A DNA stretch of 64,000 nt from VRUE01 sp963704515 (GCA_963704515.1 OY969913.1:1364001-1428000), one strand, 5' to 3'; numbered from the stretch's first letter, positions 16,611 to 25,381 are shown. The notes: generated by a model not told the origin, from the letters alone. Made by a program: numbers and translations.

Positions 16611-18056
16611 CTACCGCCACTGCTCGCGACTGACATCGCCGCCGGCGCTGAGCACCAGGTGGACGCCGTCGAGGGCCGGGTCGGCGTGGGGGAAGTCGGC
16701 GCGCAGGTGTCCGCCGCGCGACTCCTCGCGGGCAAGGGCGGCGGTTGCGGTCGCCGCGGCGAGCGGGTAAGGGTCGCTGCGCAGCTGCTCGAGCTTCCGC
16801 GGCTCGCGCATCGGCCCGGCCAGCGCCCAGACCGCGTCGCGGGTCTCTTCGTTCGGCGGCTGGAAGCGCCAATCGCCCGGCTCGGGCGGGTTGGGCGCCG
16901 CCGTCTCGGTCAGCGCCGTCGCGGCTGCCCGGCCACCGAAGACGAAGCACTCGCTGAGCGAGTTGGAGGCGAGCCGGTTGGCGCCGTGCAGACCAGTGCA
17001 GGCGCACTCGCCCACCGCGAACAGCCCAGGAAGGGAGGAGCGACCGTCGAGGTCGACCGCGATCCCGCCCATCGTGTAGTGGGAGGCCGGGGCGACCGGC
17101 ACCGGGTCGGCCGCGGGGTCGAGCCCGGCCTCGGCCAGCGTCTCGAAGACGTTGGGGAAGCGGGCCGGGTCGATCCCGCGCAGGTCGAGCATCACGGCCT
17201 CGGTGCGGTCGGCCGCAAGCCGGTCGAGCACGGCCGCGGTGACCGCGTCGCGCGGGGCGAGCTCGTCGGTGAAGCGGCGGCCGGCCGAGTCGAGCAGGGT
17301 CGCTCCCTCGCCACGCACCGCCTCGGTGATCAGCATCCCGTCGAAGCGGCTGCCGGGCAAGGCCAGGGTGGTCGGGTGGAACTGGCAGAACTCGAGGTCG
17401 GCGAGCTCGGCTCCGGCGGCGGCCGCCATCGTCGGCCCGGCGCCGATCGCGCCGCGCGGATTGCTGGTCCGCCGCCAGAGCGCCGCGGCGCCGCCGGTGG
17501 CCAGGACGGTCGCCGCGGCGGCGACCCGGCTGCCGTTGAGGACCGCGCCGTGGCAACGCTCGCCGTCGCTCCACAGCGCTCGCATCGAGGCGCGCTCGCG
17601 GACCTCGATCCGCGGCTCGGCGGCGACCATCGCAGCGAGCTTGGAGGTGATCTCGTGCCCGGTGGCGCTGCCGCCGGAGTGGACGATGCGCCGCCGGGTG
17701 TGGCCGCCCTCGAGGCCAAGCGCCAACGCGCCGTCCGCGTCTAAGTCGAAGGAGACGCCGCGCTCGCGCAGCTGGCGGACCGCCTCGGGCGCCTCCTCGA
17801 CCAGCACCTGCACGGCCGAGGGCCGGCAGAGGCCGCGGCCGGCGGCGATCGTGTCGGCGGCGTGCTGGGCGGGCGAGTCGCCGGGCTCGAGCGCCGCGGC
17901 GAGCCCGCCCTGGGCCCAGAAGCTGGCGCTCTGCGAGAGCGGCGTGCGCGAGACGAGGCAGACCGAGCCGCCCGCCTCGGCCGCGCGCAGCGCGGTCCAG
18001 AGGCCGGCCGCGCCGCCGCCGATGACGACGACGTCGAACTCGTCCGTTGGCGCTAT
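16611..18056 (-). CDS. nadB: NadB, L-aspartate oxidase, with apparent ATA start
   Basis: 481 residues if started at ATA 18056. The N-terminus then reads APTDEFDVVVIGGGAAGLWTAL, the expected FAD-binding beta-alpha-beta. Later motifs are FWAQGGLAAAL, QFHPTTLALPG, PRDAVTAAV and TGLHGANRLASNSLSE, diagnostic of L-aspartate oxidase. The first ordinary start (GTG 17813) would remove the whole FAD motif. No ATG, GTG or TTG is available upstream in frame. ATA forms an ATAG overlap with the stop of the preceding gene and has AGAGG seven bases ahead. CTG lies further upstream as an alternative. It makes iminoaspartate for quinolinate; nadA and nadC are not in the window. Confidence 0.85.
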   Translation of the reverse strand: MAPTDEFDVVVIGGGAAGLWTALRAAEAGGSVCLVSRTPLSQSASFWAQGGLAAALEPGDSPAQHAADTIAAGRGLCRPSAVQVLVEEAPEAVRQLRERGVSFDLDADGALALGLEGGHTRRRIVHSGGSATGHEITSKLAAMVAAEPRIEVRERASMRALWSDGERCHGAVLNGSRVAAAATVLATGGAAALWRRTSNPRGAIGAGPTMAAAAGAELADLEFCQFHPTTLALPGSRFDGMLITEAVRGEGATLLDSAGRRFTDELAPRDAVTAAVLDRLAADRTEAVMLDLRGIDPARFPNVFETLAEAGLDPAADPVPVAPASHYTMGGIAVDLDGRSSLPGLFAVGECACTGLHGANRLASNSLSECFVFGGRAAATALTETAAPNPPEPGDWRFQPPNEETRDAVWALAGPMREPRKLEQLRSDPYPLAAATATAALAREESRGGHLRADFPHADPALDGVHLVLSAGGDVSREQWR

Positions 18057-18424
18057 TGCCGCGCCTCTCGGCGGATCGCCTCGACCTGACCGCGGAGCCA
18101 GGCGGCCGCCGCCTCGCGGGCGCGCGCCCGCTCCTCCTCGACCGCGCCCTCGGCCGCGGCGGCGCGCTTCTCCGCCTCCTCGATCCGCTGCTCGGCCGCG
18201 GCGGTCTGGGTCTCGATCTCGGCGAGGCGGCCCTCGGCCTCGGCGACGACCCGGTCCTTGGCCTCGCGCTCCTTCTCGAGGTCGCTCTCCAGCGCCTCGA
18301 TCTCGGCGGCGACGCGCTTCTCGGCAACGCTCGCCGCCGCCGCGGCCTCCTCCAGCCGCTTCTTCGCCATCTCAACCTGGGCGCTGAGGTCGCCGCTGCT
18401 GGGTTGGGTGTGCCCGTCGCTCAC
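18053..18424 (-). CDS. Alanine/glutamate-rich coiled-coil protein
   Basis: About 123 residues from GTG 18424 (a TTG at 18433 is possible). Residues 15-115 form one continuous charged coiled coil (AEKRVAAEIEALESDLEKEREAKDRVV and similar), with no membrane span or signal. Its TAG stop overlaps the nadB start as ATAG, so it may couple nadB translation. Function unknown. The start has no clear SD and lies about 50 bp from the divergent pair. Confidence 0.6.
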   Translation of the reverse strand: MSDGHTQPSSGDLSAQVEMAKKRLEEAAAAASVAEKRVAAEIEALESDLEKEREAKDRVVAEAEGRLAEIETQTAAAEQRIEEAEKRAAAAEGAVEEERARAREAAAAWLRGQVEAIRREARQ

Positions 18425-18460
18425 TGCAATCAATCTATTACGGAGCGGCCCGGCGGGGCG

Positions 18461-18466
18461 TACAAT
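18461..18466 (+). promoter_or_regulatory. Possible -10 of the nucleotidyltransferase pair
   Basis: TACAAT lies seven bases before the GTG at 18474, with no SD, in the 49-bp gap between divergent genes. This suggests a leaderless message. Confidence 0.4.
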
Positions 18467-18473
18467 TCGCTAC

Positions 18474-18695
18474 GTGGCCACAAAAGCCCGAAGCCGCCCA
18501 CTCCTAGCCCCCGGCAACGAGGAGGAGTGGGCGCGGCTGAACGCAGAGAAGCGCGAATACCACCAGCGGACCGCACGGGCGCTGACGCCGTCGGAGCGCA
18601 TCGTCAGCGGTCAGAAGCTCTCTCAACAGGCGGTTTCGCTGCTGGCTGCGGTTATACGAGGTGGCCATGTGCCAGGACGAGCCTTCTGGTCCTGA
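18474..18695 (+). CDS. Small protein preceding a nucleotidyltransferase; candidate antitoxin
   Basis: 73 residues from GTG 18474: basic N-terminus (VATKARSRP), then EEEWARLNAEKREYHQRTARALTPSERIVSG, predicted helical. It overlaps the next gene by 29 bp. Small helical proteins just upstream of GG...RxTxDxD nucleotidyltransferases are frequent and some pairs are toxin-antitoxin systems; here that is only an inference. Confidence 0.55.
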   Translation: MATKARSRPLLAPGNEEEWARLNAEKREYHQRTARALTPSERIVSGQKLSQQAVSLLAAVIRGGHVPGRAFWS

Positions 18696-19179
18696 CCTCG
18701 ACGGAGTCGTGGCCGATGCCAACGCCGTTGGCCTGCGTTATGTCGTGATCGGCGGCTTCAGCGTCATAGCCAACGGCTTTCTGCGGGCGACCAAGGACTC
18801 CGATCTGCTCGTGCCTGACGGCCGCGAGACCGACGAAGCGATCATCCGCTTTCTCGAGCGCGTGCAGGCGACCCGCCTTCATGACGGTAAGTCCCTGAAT
18901 CTCGACGACGTCCTCGACGCTCACCACATCCGCATCCGCAGCAAGCATGGCATCGTCGACATCATGAGGGGCGGCCTGCCGCCCCTCGACTACGAGACTG
19001 TCGACAAGCGGGCGATCGATGCCGAAGTCGGTGGGCAGCCGGCCCGTTTCGCCGGCCTTCGCAGCATCGTCGGCTTCAAGCGGCTCGCCGGCCGACCTCA
19101 GGACAGGCGCGACCTGGAAGAGCTCGAGTCCTTCTACGGCGAGCTGCCGATCGAGCCGATCCCGGGGCTCGATTCCTGA
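18667..19179 (+). CDS. Nucleotidyltransferase-fold protein (DUF6036/AbiEii-like)
   Basis: 170 residues from ATG 18667, chosen over GTG 18661 because GAGG sits six bases upstream. The minimal nucleotidyltransferase pattern is VIGGFSVIANGFLRATKDSDLLV: the GG, the R-x-T and the D-x-D expected for metal binding. A third acidic residue could be D960-type IVDIM about 97. It may be a stand-alone antibiotic- or tRNA-modifying enzyme or the toxin of a pair with the overlapping upstream gene. Confidence 0.7.
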   Translation: MCQDEPSGPDLDGVVADANAVGLRYVVIGGFSVIANGFLRATKDSDLLVPDGRETDEAIIRFLERVQATRLHDGKSLNLDDVLDAHHIRIRSKHGIVDIMRGGLPPLDYETVDKRAIDAEVGGQPARFAGLRSIVGFKRLAGRPQDRRDLEELESFYGELPIEPIPGLDS

Positions 19180-19185
19180 CGGCGC

Positions 19186-20127
19186 CTACGCGGGCCTGAG
19201 CAGGTCGCGGTAGGCCTCGATCGTGCGCTCGGCCATGCGGGTGGCGGAGAGGGTGGACGCGCGGGCAGCGCCCTCGACTCGGGGGTCGGCGGCGTCGAGG
19301 TGGGGGAGGGCGGCGGCGGTCCAGGCCGCCAGGTCGAAGGGCGCGCAGAGCGTGCCGGCGATGCCGGCGAGCGCGTAGGGGGCGATGCCGACCGGGGTCG
19401 AGAGCACCGGCACGTCGCAGGCCAGCGCCTCGACCGCGACCATCCCGAAGCCCTCGTACTCGGAGGTGACGAGCACGGCGTTGGCGGCGTTGACCCAGAG
19501 CGGCATCGCCTCGGGCTCGATCGCGCCGCCGGTAAGCAGCTCCGCGTCGCAGGCGGCGGCGAGCTCCGCCGCCCGGTCGTGGCGCTTCCCGGGTCGCGAG
19601 GGGTTGGCTGGGAAGAGCAGGTAACGGCCGTCGGGCACGAGCCCGAGCGAGGCCCGCGCCTCGGCGCGCGGCATCGGCCGGAAGCGGGTCAGGTCCGGGC
19701 CGCAGGGCAGCACGGCAGAGCCGGGCACCCGCGGCAGTCCGGGACGCCCCGCCTCGGGCGCGAAGAGCGCCCTTGAGACAGCGGCGACCATGTCCGCCCG
19801 CTGGACGAGGCGCCGCGAGAGCGGTCCGACCACGCGGTGGCGCACGTCGGTGCCGTGGAAGCTGACCAGCAGCGGCCGCGCTCCGGCCAGCAGCGCGCAC
19901 CACCCCGGCAGCCCGTAATGCGCATGCACCAGGTCGAAGCGCTCGTCGCGCAGGAGTCGCCGCAGCCTCCGGGCGGCCGGGATGTACTGACGCGATCCCG
20001 GCGGGAACGCGAACACCTCCACCTCGACCCCCGCGCGCCGCATCTCCTCGACCTGGTCCCGAACCCAGCGCCCCCGCTGCGGCGCCCCCTCATCGGGCAG
20101 GAAGTTGGTGACGACCAGCACTCGCAT
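19186..20127 (-). CDS. Glycosyltransferase, GT4-like
   Basis: 313 residues from ATG 20127. The N-terminal Rossmann domain begins MRVLVVTNFLPDEGAPQRGRWVRDQ, then HAHYGLPGW and SFHGTDVR; the C-terminal donor-binding domain has the E-x7-E motif in SEYEGFGMVAVEAL followed by CDVPVLSTPVG. It should transfer a sugar from an NDP-sugar to a lipid or polysaccharide acceptor; substrate unknown. It ends six bases from the convergent nucleotidyltransferase gene. Confidence 0.85.
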   Translation of the reverse strand: MRVLVVTNFLPDEGAPQRGRWVRDQVEEMRRAGVEVEVFAFPPGSRQYIPAARRLRRLLRDERFDLVHAHYGLPGWCALLAGARPLLVSFHGTDVRHRVVGPLSRRLVQRADMVAAVSRALFAPEAGRPGLPRVPGSAVLPCGPDLTRFRPMPRAEARASLGLVPDGRYLLFPANPSRPGKRHDRAAELAAACDAELLTGGAIEPEAMPLWVNAANAVLVTSEYEGFGMVAVEALACDVPVLSTPVGIAPYALAGIAGTLCAPFDLAAWTAAALPHLDAADPRVEGAARASTLSATRMAERTIEAYRDLLRPA

Positions 20128-20213
20128 GCAGGGCCGGGAGGCTATTCCCCGCTCCCCCCGTTGCCTGCAAACTGCCCTACGGAGCCGCATTCCTTCTTAA
20201 CAAAAACATTGAC

Positions 20214-20242
20214 TTGCATTCGTAAACCAAATCTTTTATGCT
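20214..20242 (+). promoter_or_regulatory. Promoter of the exported-protein cluster
   Basis: TTGCAT (20214-20219), a 17-base spacer, then TATGCT (20237-20242), in an AT-rich patch that stands out from its surroundings. A TTGACT just upstream (20209) gives a 22-base spacer and is less likely. The same TATGCT hexamer serves the promoter at 31250-31279. Confidence 0.55.
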
Positions 20243-20248
20243 GCCGCC

Positions 20249-20356
20249 AGCCCGTTTGCGAAATCGGGTGACTACAGGGACATAACCGAGCCTCGAGGAA
20301 GCCGCCATAGGGAGGCGGTGGGCAGAGGGGCTCACGGGACAAGGAGAGAGATCTAG
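20249..20356 (+). other. Probable structured 5' leader of the exported-protein cluster
   Basis: The inferred 108-nt leader can fold: CCCG/CGGG around TTTGCGAAAT; GCCGCC/GGCGG around ATAGGGA; and AGCCTC with GAGGGGCT enclosing the second hairpin. It ends in AAGGAGAGAG before the ATG. It does not match a riboswitch consensus I recognise. Confidence 0.4.
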
Positions 20357-21691
20357 ATGTTCTCGACGCTACGCAGTCGCTTTGCAATCCTGCTCGCCGT
20401 CGCGGCGGCGTTCGCGCTTGTTCCGGCGGCTCAGGCGCTTGCCGCCCAGACCGCGAAGGTCAATATCGAAGGCAACGGCAGCGGTGAAGTCGTCAGCGAA
20501 GGCACGATTGTCGAAAGCGGAGCCGGCACCCCGCCGATCGCGTGTACCTACGTGTCACCGGGCCCGAAGGCCGGGACATGCGAAACCGTGCCGGGCGCGT
20601 TGGAAGAAGGAGAAGGCTTCTACGGCGTTCCCCTGGTGGCCAAGCCGGCCACCGGCTCCGAATTGGTCGAATGGACCCTCCAGAAGGGAAGCAAGTTCTT
20701 TTTTGGTTGCGAAACCAACCTGGAATGTCCGTTGGTCAGTCAAGAAGAAGAAGAAGAAGAACTCGAAGCAACCGCGATCTTCGCCCTCGAGCCCACCCTG
20801 ACGATCAGCGAAAGCGGCGCCGGCTCGGGCACGGTCGAATGCGAAGTCGACGGCGGCGGGCTGCAAGCCTGCCCGGCCACCGCGCCCAACGGCAGCGAAG
20901 TCAAAGTCGTGGCCACCCCGGACCTGGGCTCCGAACTGGCCCTCAGCGGCAGCGGCTCCGCCGCGGGCTGCTCTTCCTCCCCGTGTGTATTCACGCTCGA
21001 AGAAGACAGCGCCCTGAACGTCAAGTTCATCACCCCCGGCCTCACCGTCTACCTCGGCGGCAGCGCCGAAGGCAGCGTCGTCTCGACCTCCCCCGACAGC
21101 GCGATCGACTGCGGCAGCTCATGCTCGGCGGCCTATGAAAGCGGCACGGTTGTCACGCTCGAAGCACAGCCTCAGTCGGGAGCGGTCTTCGCCGGCTGGA
21201 TCGGTTGCCGCCACACCGGGACCCAGACCTGCGAAGCGACGATCGATGGCGAAACCGAAGTCACTGCCGTCTTCGTCAAGAACGGCGTCACCGGCCCGAC
21301 CGGGCCACAGGGACCCAAAGGCTCGACCGGAGCAAGCGGCGAAGCCGGAGCAACCGGCCCGCAGGGACCCGCCGGGCAGGCAGGCGCCAACGGCGCCCCG
21401 GGCCCCGCGGGCGCCCAGGGCCCGGCAGGCCCGCAGGGCAAGCAGGGACCGGCAGGCAAGGTCAAGGTCACCTGCAAGGTCAAGGGCAAGAAGGTCAAGT
21501 GCACGGTGCAGAGCACCAAGAAGAGCGCTCGCAAGCGCCTGCGCTGGAGCCTGCACCGCGCCGGTCACACCCTGAGCCACGGCTCGAGCAGCTCAGCCGC
21601 CCTGCAGCGGGTGCTCAACCGCCTGCGGCCCGGCCACTACAGCCTGCATCTGGCCGGCCAGGGCAAGGCCACCCGCCTGGCGATCCACTAG
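20357..21691 (+). CDS. Exported protein with glycine-rich repeats and a collagen-like segment
   Basis: 444 residues. The signal peptide covers 1-30 (ILLAVAAAFALVPAAQALA). Residues 35-310 hold repeats of the type SGAGSGTVECEVDGG and GSAEGSVVSTSPDSAIDCG, ending in FAGWIGC...GETEVTAVF, as in InlB B-repeat/'big' surface domains; cysteines are paired. Residues 312-370 are an unbroken run of Gly-X-Y triplets (GPTGPQGPKG and so on). The last 75 residues are strongly basic. Nearly all Glu codons are GAA. It is first in a five-gene cluster. Confidence 0.75.
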   Translation: MFSTLRSRFAILLAVAAAFALVPAAQALAAQTAKVNIEGNGSGEVVSEGTIVESGAGTPPIACTYVSPGPKAGTCETVPGALEEGEGFYGVPLVAKPATGSELVEWTLQKGSKFFFGCETNLECPLVSQEEEEEELEATAIFALEPTLTISESGAGSGTVECEVDGGGLQACPATAPNGSEVKVVATPDLGSELALSGSGSAAGCSSSPCVFTLEEDSALNVKFITPGLTVYLGGSAEGSVVSTSPDSAIDCGSSCSAAYESGTVVTLEAQPQSGAVFAGWIGCRHTGTQTCEATIDGETEVTAVFVKNGVTGPTGPQGPKGSTGASGEAGATGPQGPAGQAGANGAPGPAGAQGPAGPQGKQGPAGKVKVTCKVKGKKVKCTVQSTKKSARKRLRWSLHRAGHTLSHGSSSSAALQRVLNRLRPGHYSLHLAGQGKATRLAIH

Positions 21692-21730
21692 CGAGCCCCA
21701 AGCCAAGGCGCCGAGGAGAGAGGAACCCCG

Positions 21731-24700
21731 ATGAGCAAGCACGTCAAAAGCCCCACCCACGCCGCTCGCCCCGCGGCCCTCCTCGGCGCCATGGCCGCGG
21801 CGCTCGCCTGCCTGGCGCTACTCGGCGCCTCATCTGCCTCCGCGGCCTTCGAAGGGGTGGGGCACTTCGCTGGGAAGGCAGGGGAACTGCACAAGGAATC
21901 GTCATCCGAATGGCCCGAAGAAGTGCAGCTCGGCGGCCTCGGCGGCATGGCGGTCAACTACACCGGAGCCGGGGGGGTGCCGGCTGGGACCGTCTACGTG
22001 GCGACCGACCAGTACCCAAGCGCGCACATCGCCCGCTACAACCCCGACGGCAGCTTCAGTGAGCGCTGGACCTTCAAGGGCCACCCCGAACCCGAAGAAC
22101 GCTGTGGCCCCGAAGGCGCCGCAGCTCACCCGGTGTGCAAAAGCCAGCCTGGAGGCAACACCAACAACACGGTCGATGTAGACGTCGACCAGACCACCGG
22201 CTACGTCTACGTGTTCGGCGGCGAAAACGCCCAGTCATCAGGCGAAAAGATCATCCACGCCTACACCCCCGACGGCTCGGAAGTGATCGCCGAATTCGGC
22301 GAAGCCGAACCCTATCAGGGCAAGAGCACCGCGGAAAGCCCCGAAAAGCTGCACGCGCTGGTCTCCGCCGAACTCGGTGCGCTCGCCGTCAACTCCGCCG
22401 GGGACGTCTACGTCTACGACATCAACCGCTCCTCGCACTCGATCAACGGCTCGGGGGAAGTGAGCGAATACCACCGCCTGATGGAGTTCGAACCGGAAAG
22501 TCCCGGCGACTACGAACACTACGTCTACGCCGGGCAGAGCCACGATGTGCAGGCGGGATTCGAAGGCGAATCTAAGCTTCCCTCGATGCCCGTAGCCGAC
22601 GCGGCCGGGAACCTCTACGTCTCCGAATTCGAAGGCGGCTACGTTCAGAAGCTCGACCCGCACCAGCCGGGCGCGGCACCGCTTTGCGAATTCAAGGTGC
22701 CCGGCAGCGGCGTCTATTCGCTGACGGTCAATCCCCTGACCGGCGAAGCCTTCTTCTTCTCCGAAAAGAATCGCCGGATCCACCAGCTGAGCGCCGGCTG
22801 CAACGGCGAAGGCAAGTTCACCGAAACGAGCAGCTTCGCGATCTCGCCCAACAGGAGCTACATCACCGGTATGGCCCTCGACCCCGCGCGCGTGTTCAGC
22901 GCCGGAAGGCCGGCGGGAGTGCTCTACGCGGGTTCCCCCGACAGCGAAGGCGGACTTACCGAAGGTTCCTATCCCGAAACCCTGGTCGAATCCGCCCTGG
23001 GCTACATCTTCGCCCAGCCCCCCGAAATACCGCCGACGGTGGAAGCCGAGACGGTCGCCCACGTGACGCCGACCACTGCCACGCTCTCGGCCACGGTCAA
23101 CCCGAAGGGATCGACCACCCGCTACGTCTTCCAGTACGAGACCGAGTCCGCCTACGAGGAAAACGAACCGAGCGAACGCTTCGCCGGGGCGATGGAATCG
23201 CCGCTGGGCGGCGCCTTCGCCGGCGAAGAAAACAAAGCGGTCACGGTGAGCGCTTCTCTTGCCGGGCTGAGCCCGGCCACCGCCTATCGCTTCCGCGCCG
23301 TCGCGACCAGCCACTGCTCGGAACCCGAACCCGAAAAGCTCTGCGAAACGGCGGGCGAAGCGGTGGCCTTCCGCAGCTTCTCGCTGCAGGCCCCCGGCCT
23401 GCCCGACCAGCGCGCCTACGAGCTCGTCTCGCCGGTCGAGAAGGGAGGCGGCGAGGTGATCCCGGCCGAACCACTGAACAGCAGCTGTCCCTTTGGAACT
23501 CCCTGTAAGCCGGGAAATAAGTACGAAGACTTCCCAATGCAGGCCGCTCCCGACGGCAACTCGGTCGTCTACGAGGGCAGCGCCTTCGACTCCGAACACG
23601 CGGCCCTGCTGGCCAACCAGTACATCGCCCGCCGCACCTCCTCGGGCTGGCAGACGACCAACCTCACGCCCACCCATTTGGGAAGCTCGGGCCGCCAGGG
23701 CTACAAGGCCTTTGCCACCGACCTGGGCAAGGGGGTGCTTCGCCAGGCAAGCCCAGAGCTCAGCCCTGAGGCACCCGCCGGCTACCAAGATATCTACGCC
23801 CAGCCGAGCGGCAACCCCCCGGCGCTGACGCCACTGCTCACCGAAGGCCAGGCCTTCAACCGCCCAGCCTCGGAATTCGAACTCGAATACGCGGGCGCCT
23901 CGGCCGACCTCTCGCGGATCTTCTTCCGCGCCAACGACGCGCTCAGCGAAGGAACCGCCTTCGCCCCCGCTGCGGTCGACGGCGGCAAGGAAAAGGACAA
24001 CCTCTATGAATGGCACGAAGGCGGGATCTCCCTGGTCAACGTGATGCCGGGCAACTCCGAAACCCAGCCCGGCGCCTCCTTCGGAGCGCCCAGCACCCAC
24101 CCGATCTCTGAAGACGGCGCCAGGGCCTTCTTCTCCGACGAAGCGGGACAGGTCTATGTGCGCGAAGGCGGCGAAGCCACCAGGGAGATCGAGACCGAAG
24201 GGGTGCCCGACCCGGGCGAGTTCCTCGTCGCGGCCAAGGACGGCTCGGCGGTGCTGCTCGCCAACGGGCACCTGCACTACCTCGACGAAGAAGGAGAACC
24301 AACCGAAGACCTGACCCAGGGCAAGGGCGGCTTCCAGGGGGTCGTGGGCGAAAGCGAAGAGCTAACCCACGTCTACTTCGTCGACACCGAAGTGCTCGAC
24401 GAAGCGCCCAACGAACGCGGCGAAGGAGCCGAAGAAGGCAAGAACAACCTCTACGCCTGGGGGCAGGGCGAAGGGACGCGCTTCGTGGCGCGGCTGTCCA
24501 CCAAAGACAATCCGCAATTTGGCGGCGGTGACTGGAAACCTCCCTACGAACGCACCGCCGAGGCGAGCCCGAATGGGCGCTATCTCGCCTTCCTCTCGGT
24601 GGCGCCGCTGAGCGGCTATGACAGCACCGGGCCCTGCGAAGAAATCTCCGGCACGAACGTCTTCAAACAGGTGCCCTGCCAGGAGGCCTTCCTCTATGAC

Positions 24701-25381
24701 TCGGCCACCGGCAAGCTCCTCTGCGCCTCGTGCAACCCTTCGGGCGAGCGGCCGCTGGGGAGGACCTTCCTGCGGCTGCCCTCGCTGCAGGGACGAGAAA
24801 CACAGCTCCAGCCCCGCTACCTGACCGACCAGGGCCGCCTCTTCTTCGACAGCCGCGACTCGATCGTGCCAGCCGACTCAAACGCCGGGGTCGAAGACGT
24901 CTATCAGTGGGAGCCGAGCGGCGTCGGCGACTGCGAATCGCAGTTCGCCGAAGGCGGCTGCGTGCGGCTGATCTCGGCCGGGACCGGCACCGCGGACTCC
25001 AACTTCGTGACCATGGACCCGAGCGGTCAGAACGTCTTCTTCACCACCCGCGACCAGCTGGCGCTCAAAGACAGAGACGACCTCTATGACCTCTACGACG
25101 CCCGGGTGGAAGGCGGGATCGGGGCGGAAACCGAAATCTCCCGCGCCGAATGCCAGGGCGAAGCCTGCCAGCCGCCGGTCTCGGCGCCCAACGACGCCAC
25201 CCCGAGCTCCTCTTCCTTCGAAGGCCCGGGCAACCCCAGGGAAGCCAAGGCCAAGAAGCACAAGAAGAAGAGGCATAAGAAGAAGCACTCCCGCCACGCC
25301 CACAAGCACGGCAAGAAGCACGGAAGGCAAAAGCGCCACGGCAAGCGAGCCGCCAAGCCCAACCATGGAGGTGCCAAGTGA
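21731..25381 (+). CDS. Very large exported propeller protein with an Fn3-like domain and a Lys/His tail
   Basis: 1216 residues. The N-terminal signal ends near ASSASA. Residues about 40-420 look like an NHL-type propeller (DGSFSERWTFKG, GYVYVFGGENAQ, DAAGNLYVSEF). Residues about 435-545 match a fibronectin III-like domain (ATLSATVNPKGSTTRYVFQYE ... GLSPATAYRFRAVA). Residues 560-1150 look like a second, TolB-like propeller (PDGNSVVYEGSAF, EDGARAFFSDEAGQVY, NGRYLAFLSVAPLSG, QNVFFTTRDQL). The last 50 residues are mostly Lys, His and Arg, perhaps binding wall polymers or nucleic acid. GAA-biased while Lys stays AAG. Functions are not known. Confidence 0.75.
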   Translation: MSKHVKSPTHAARPAALLGAMAAALACLALLGASSASAAFEGVGHFAGKAGELHKESSSEWPEEVQLGGLGGMAVNYTGAGGVPAGTVYVATDQYPSAHIARYNPDGSFSERWTFKGHPEPEERCGPEGAAAHPVCKSQPGGNTNNTVDVDVDQTTGYVYVFGGENAQSSGEKIIHAYTPDGSEVIAEFGEAEPYQGKSTAESPEKLHALVSAELGALAVNSAGDVYVYDINRSSHSINGSGEVSEYHRLMEFEPESPGDYEHYVYAGQSHDVQAGFEGESKLPSMPVADAAGNLYVSEFEGGYVQKLDPHQPGAAPLCEFKVPGSGVYSLTVNPLTGEAFFFSEKNRRIHQLSAGCNGEGKFTETSSFAISPNRSYITGMALDPARVFSAGRPAGVLYAGSPDSEGGLTEGSYPETLVESALGYIFAQPPEIPPTVEAETVAHVTPTTATLSATVNPKGSTTRYVFQYETESAYEENEPSERFAGAMESPLGGAFAGEENKAVTVSASLAGLSPATAYRFRAVATSHCSEPEPEKLCETAGEAVAFRSFSLQAPGLPDQRAYELVSPVEKGGGEVIPAEPLNSSCPFGTPCKPGNKYEDFPMQAAPDGNSVVYEGSAFDSEHAALLANQYIARRTSSGWQTTNLTPTHLGSSGRQGYKAFATDLGKGVLRQASPELSPEAPAGYQDIYAQPSGNPPALTPLLTEGQAFNRPASEFELEYAGASADLSRIFFRANDALSEGTAFAPAAVDGGKEKDNLYEWHEGGISLVNVMPGNSETQPGASFGAPSTHPISEDGARAFFSDEAGQVYVREGGEATREIETEGVPDPGEFLVAAKDGSAVLLANGHLHYLDEEGEPTEDLTQGKGGFQGVVGESEELTHVYFVDTEVLDEAPNERGEGAEEGKNNLYAWGQGEGTRFVARLSTKDNPQFGGGDWKPPYERTAEASPNGRYLAFLSVAPLSGYDSTGPCEEISGTNVFKQVPCQEAFLYDSATGKLLCASCNPSGERPLGRTFLRLPSLQGRETQLQPRYLTDQGRLFFDSRDSIVPADSNAGVEDVYQWEPSGVGDCESQFAEGGCVRLISAGTGTADSNFVTMDPSGQNVFFTTRDQLALKDRDDLYDLYDARVEGGIGAETEISRAECQGEACQPPVSAPNDATPSSSSFEGPGNPREAKAKKHKKKRHKKKHSRHAHKHGKKHGRQKRHGKRAAKPNHGGAK

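Noticed and set aside
16611..17813. Shorter NadB starting at GTG 17813
   Set aside because: It would lack the FAD-binding GGGAAG motif, which is intact just upstream in the same frame.
13090..18375. Very long open frames opposite or shifted to nadB, hyuA and hyuB (for example 16039-18375)
   Set aside because: Arg/Pro-rich translations typical of high-GC shadow frames; real families read in the other frame.
20249..20356. Leader resembles a c-di-GMP (GEMM) riboswitch because of ACTACAGGGACATAACC
   Set aside because: The tetraloop receptor and the GGGACGCAAAGCC block are missing; only the first motif is vaguely alike.
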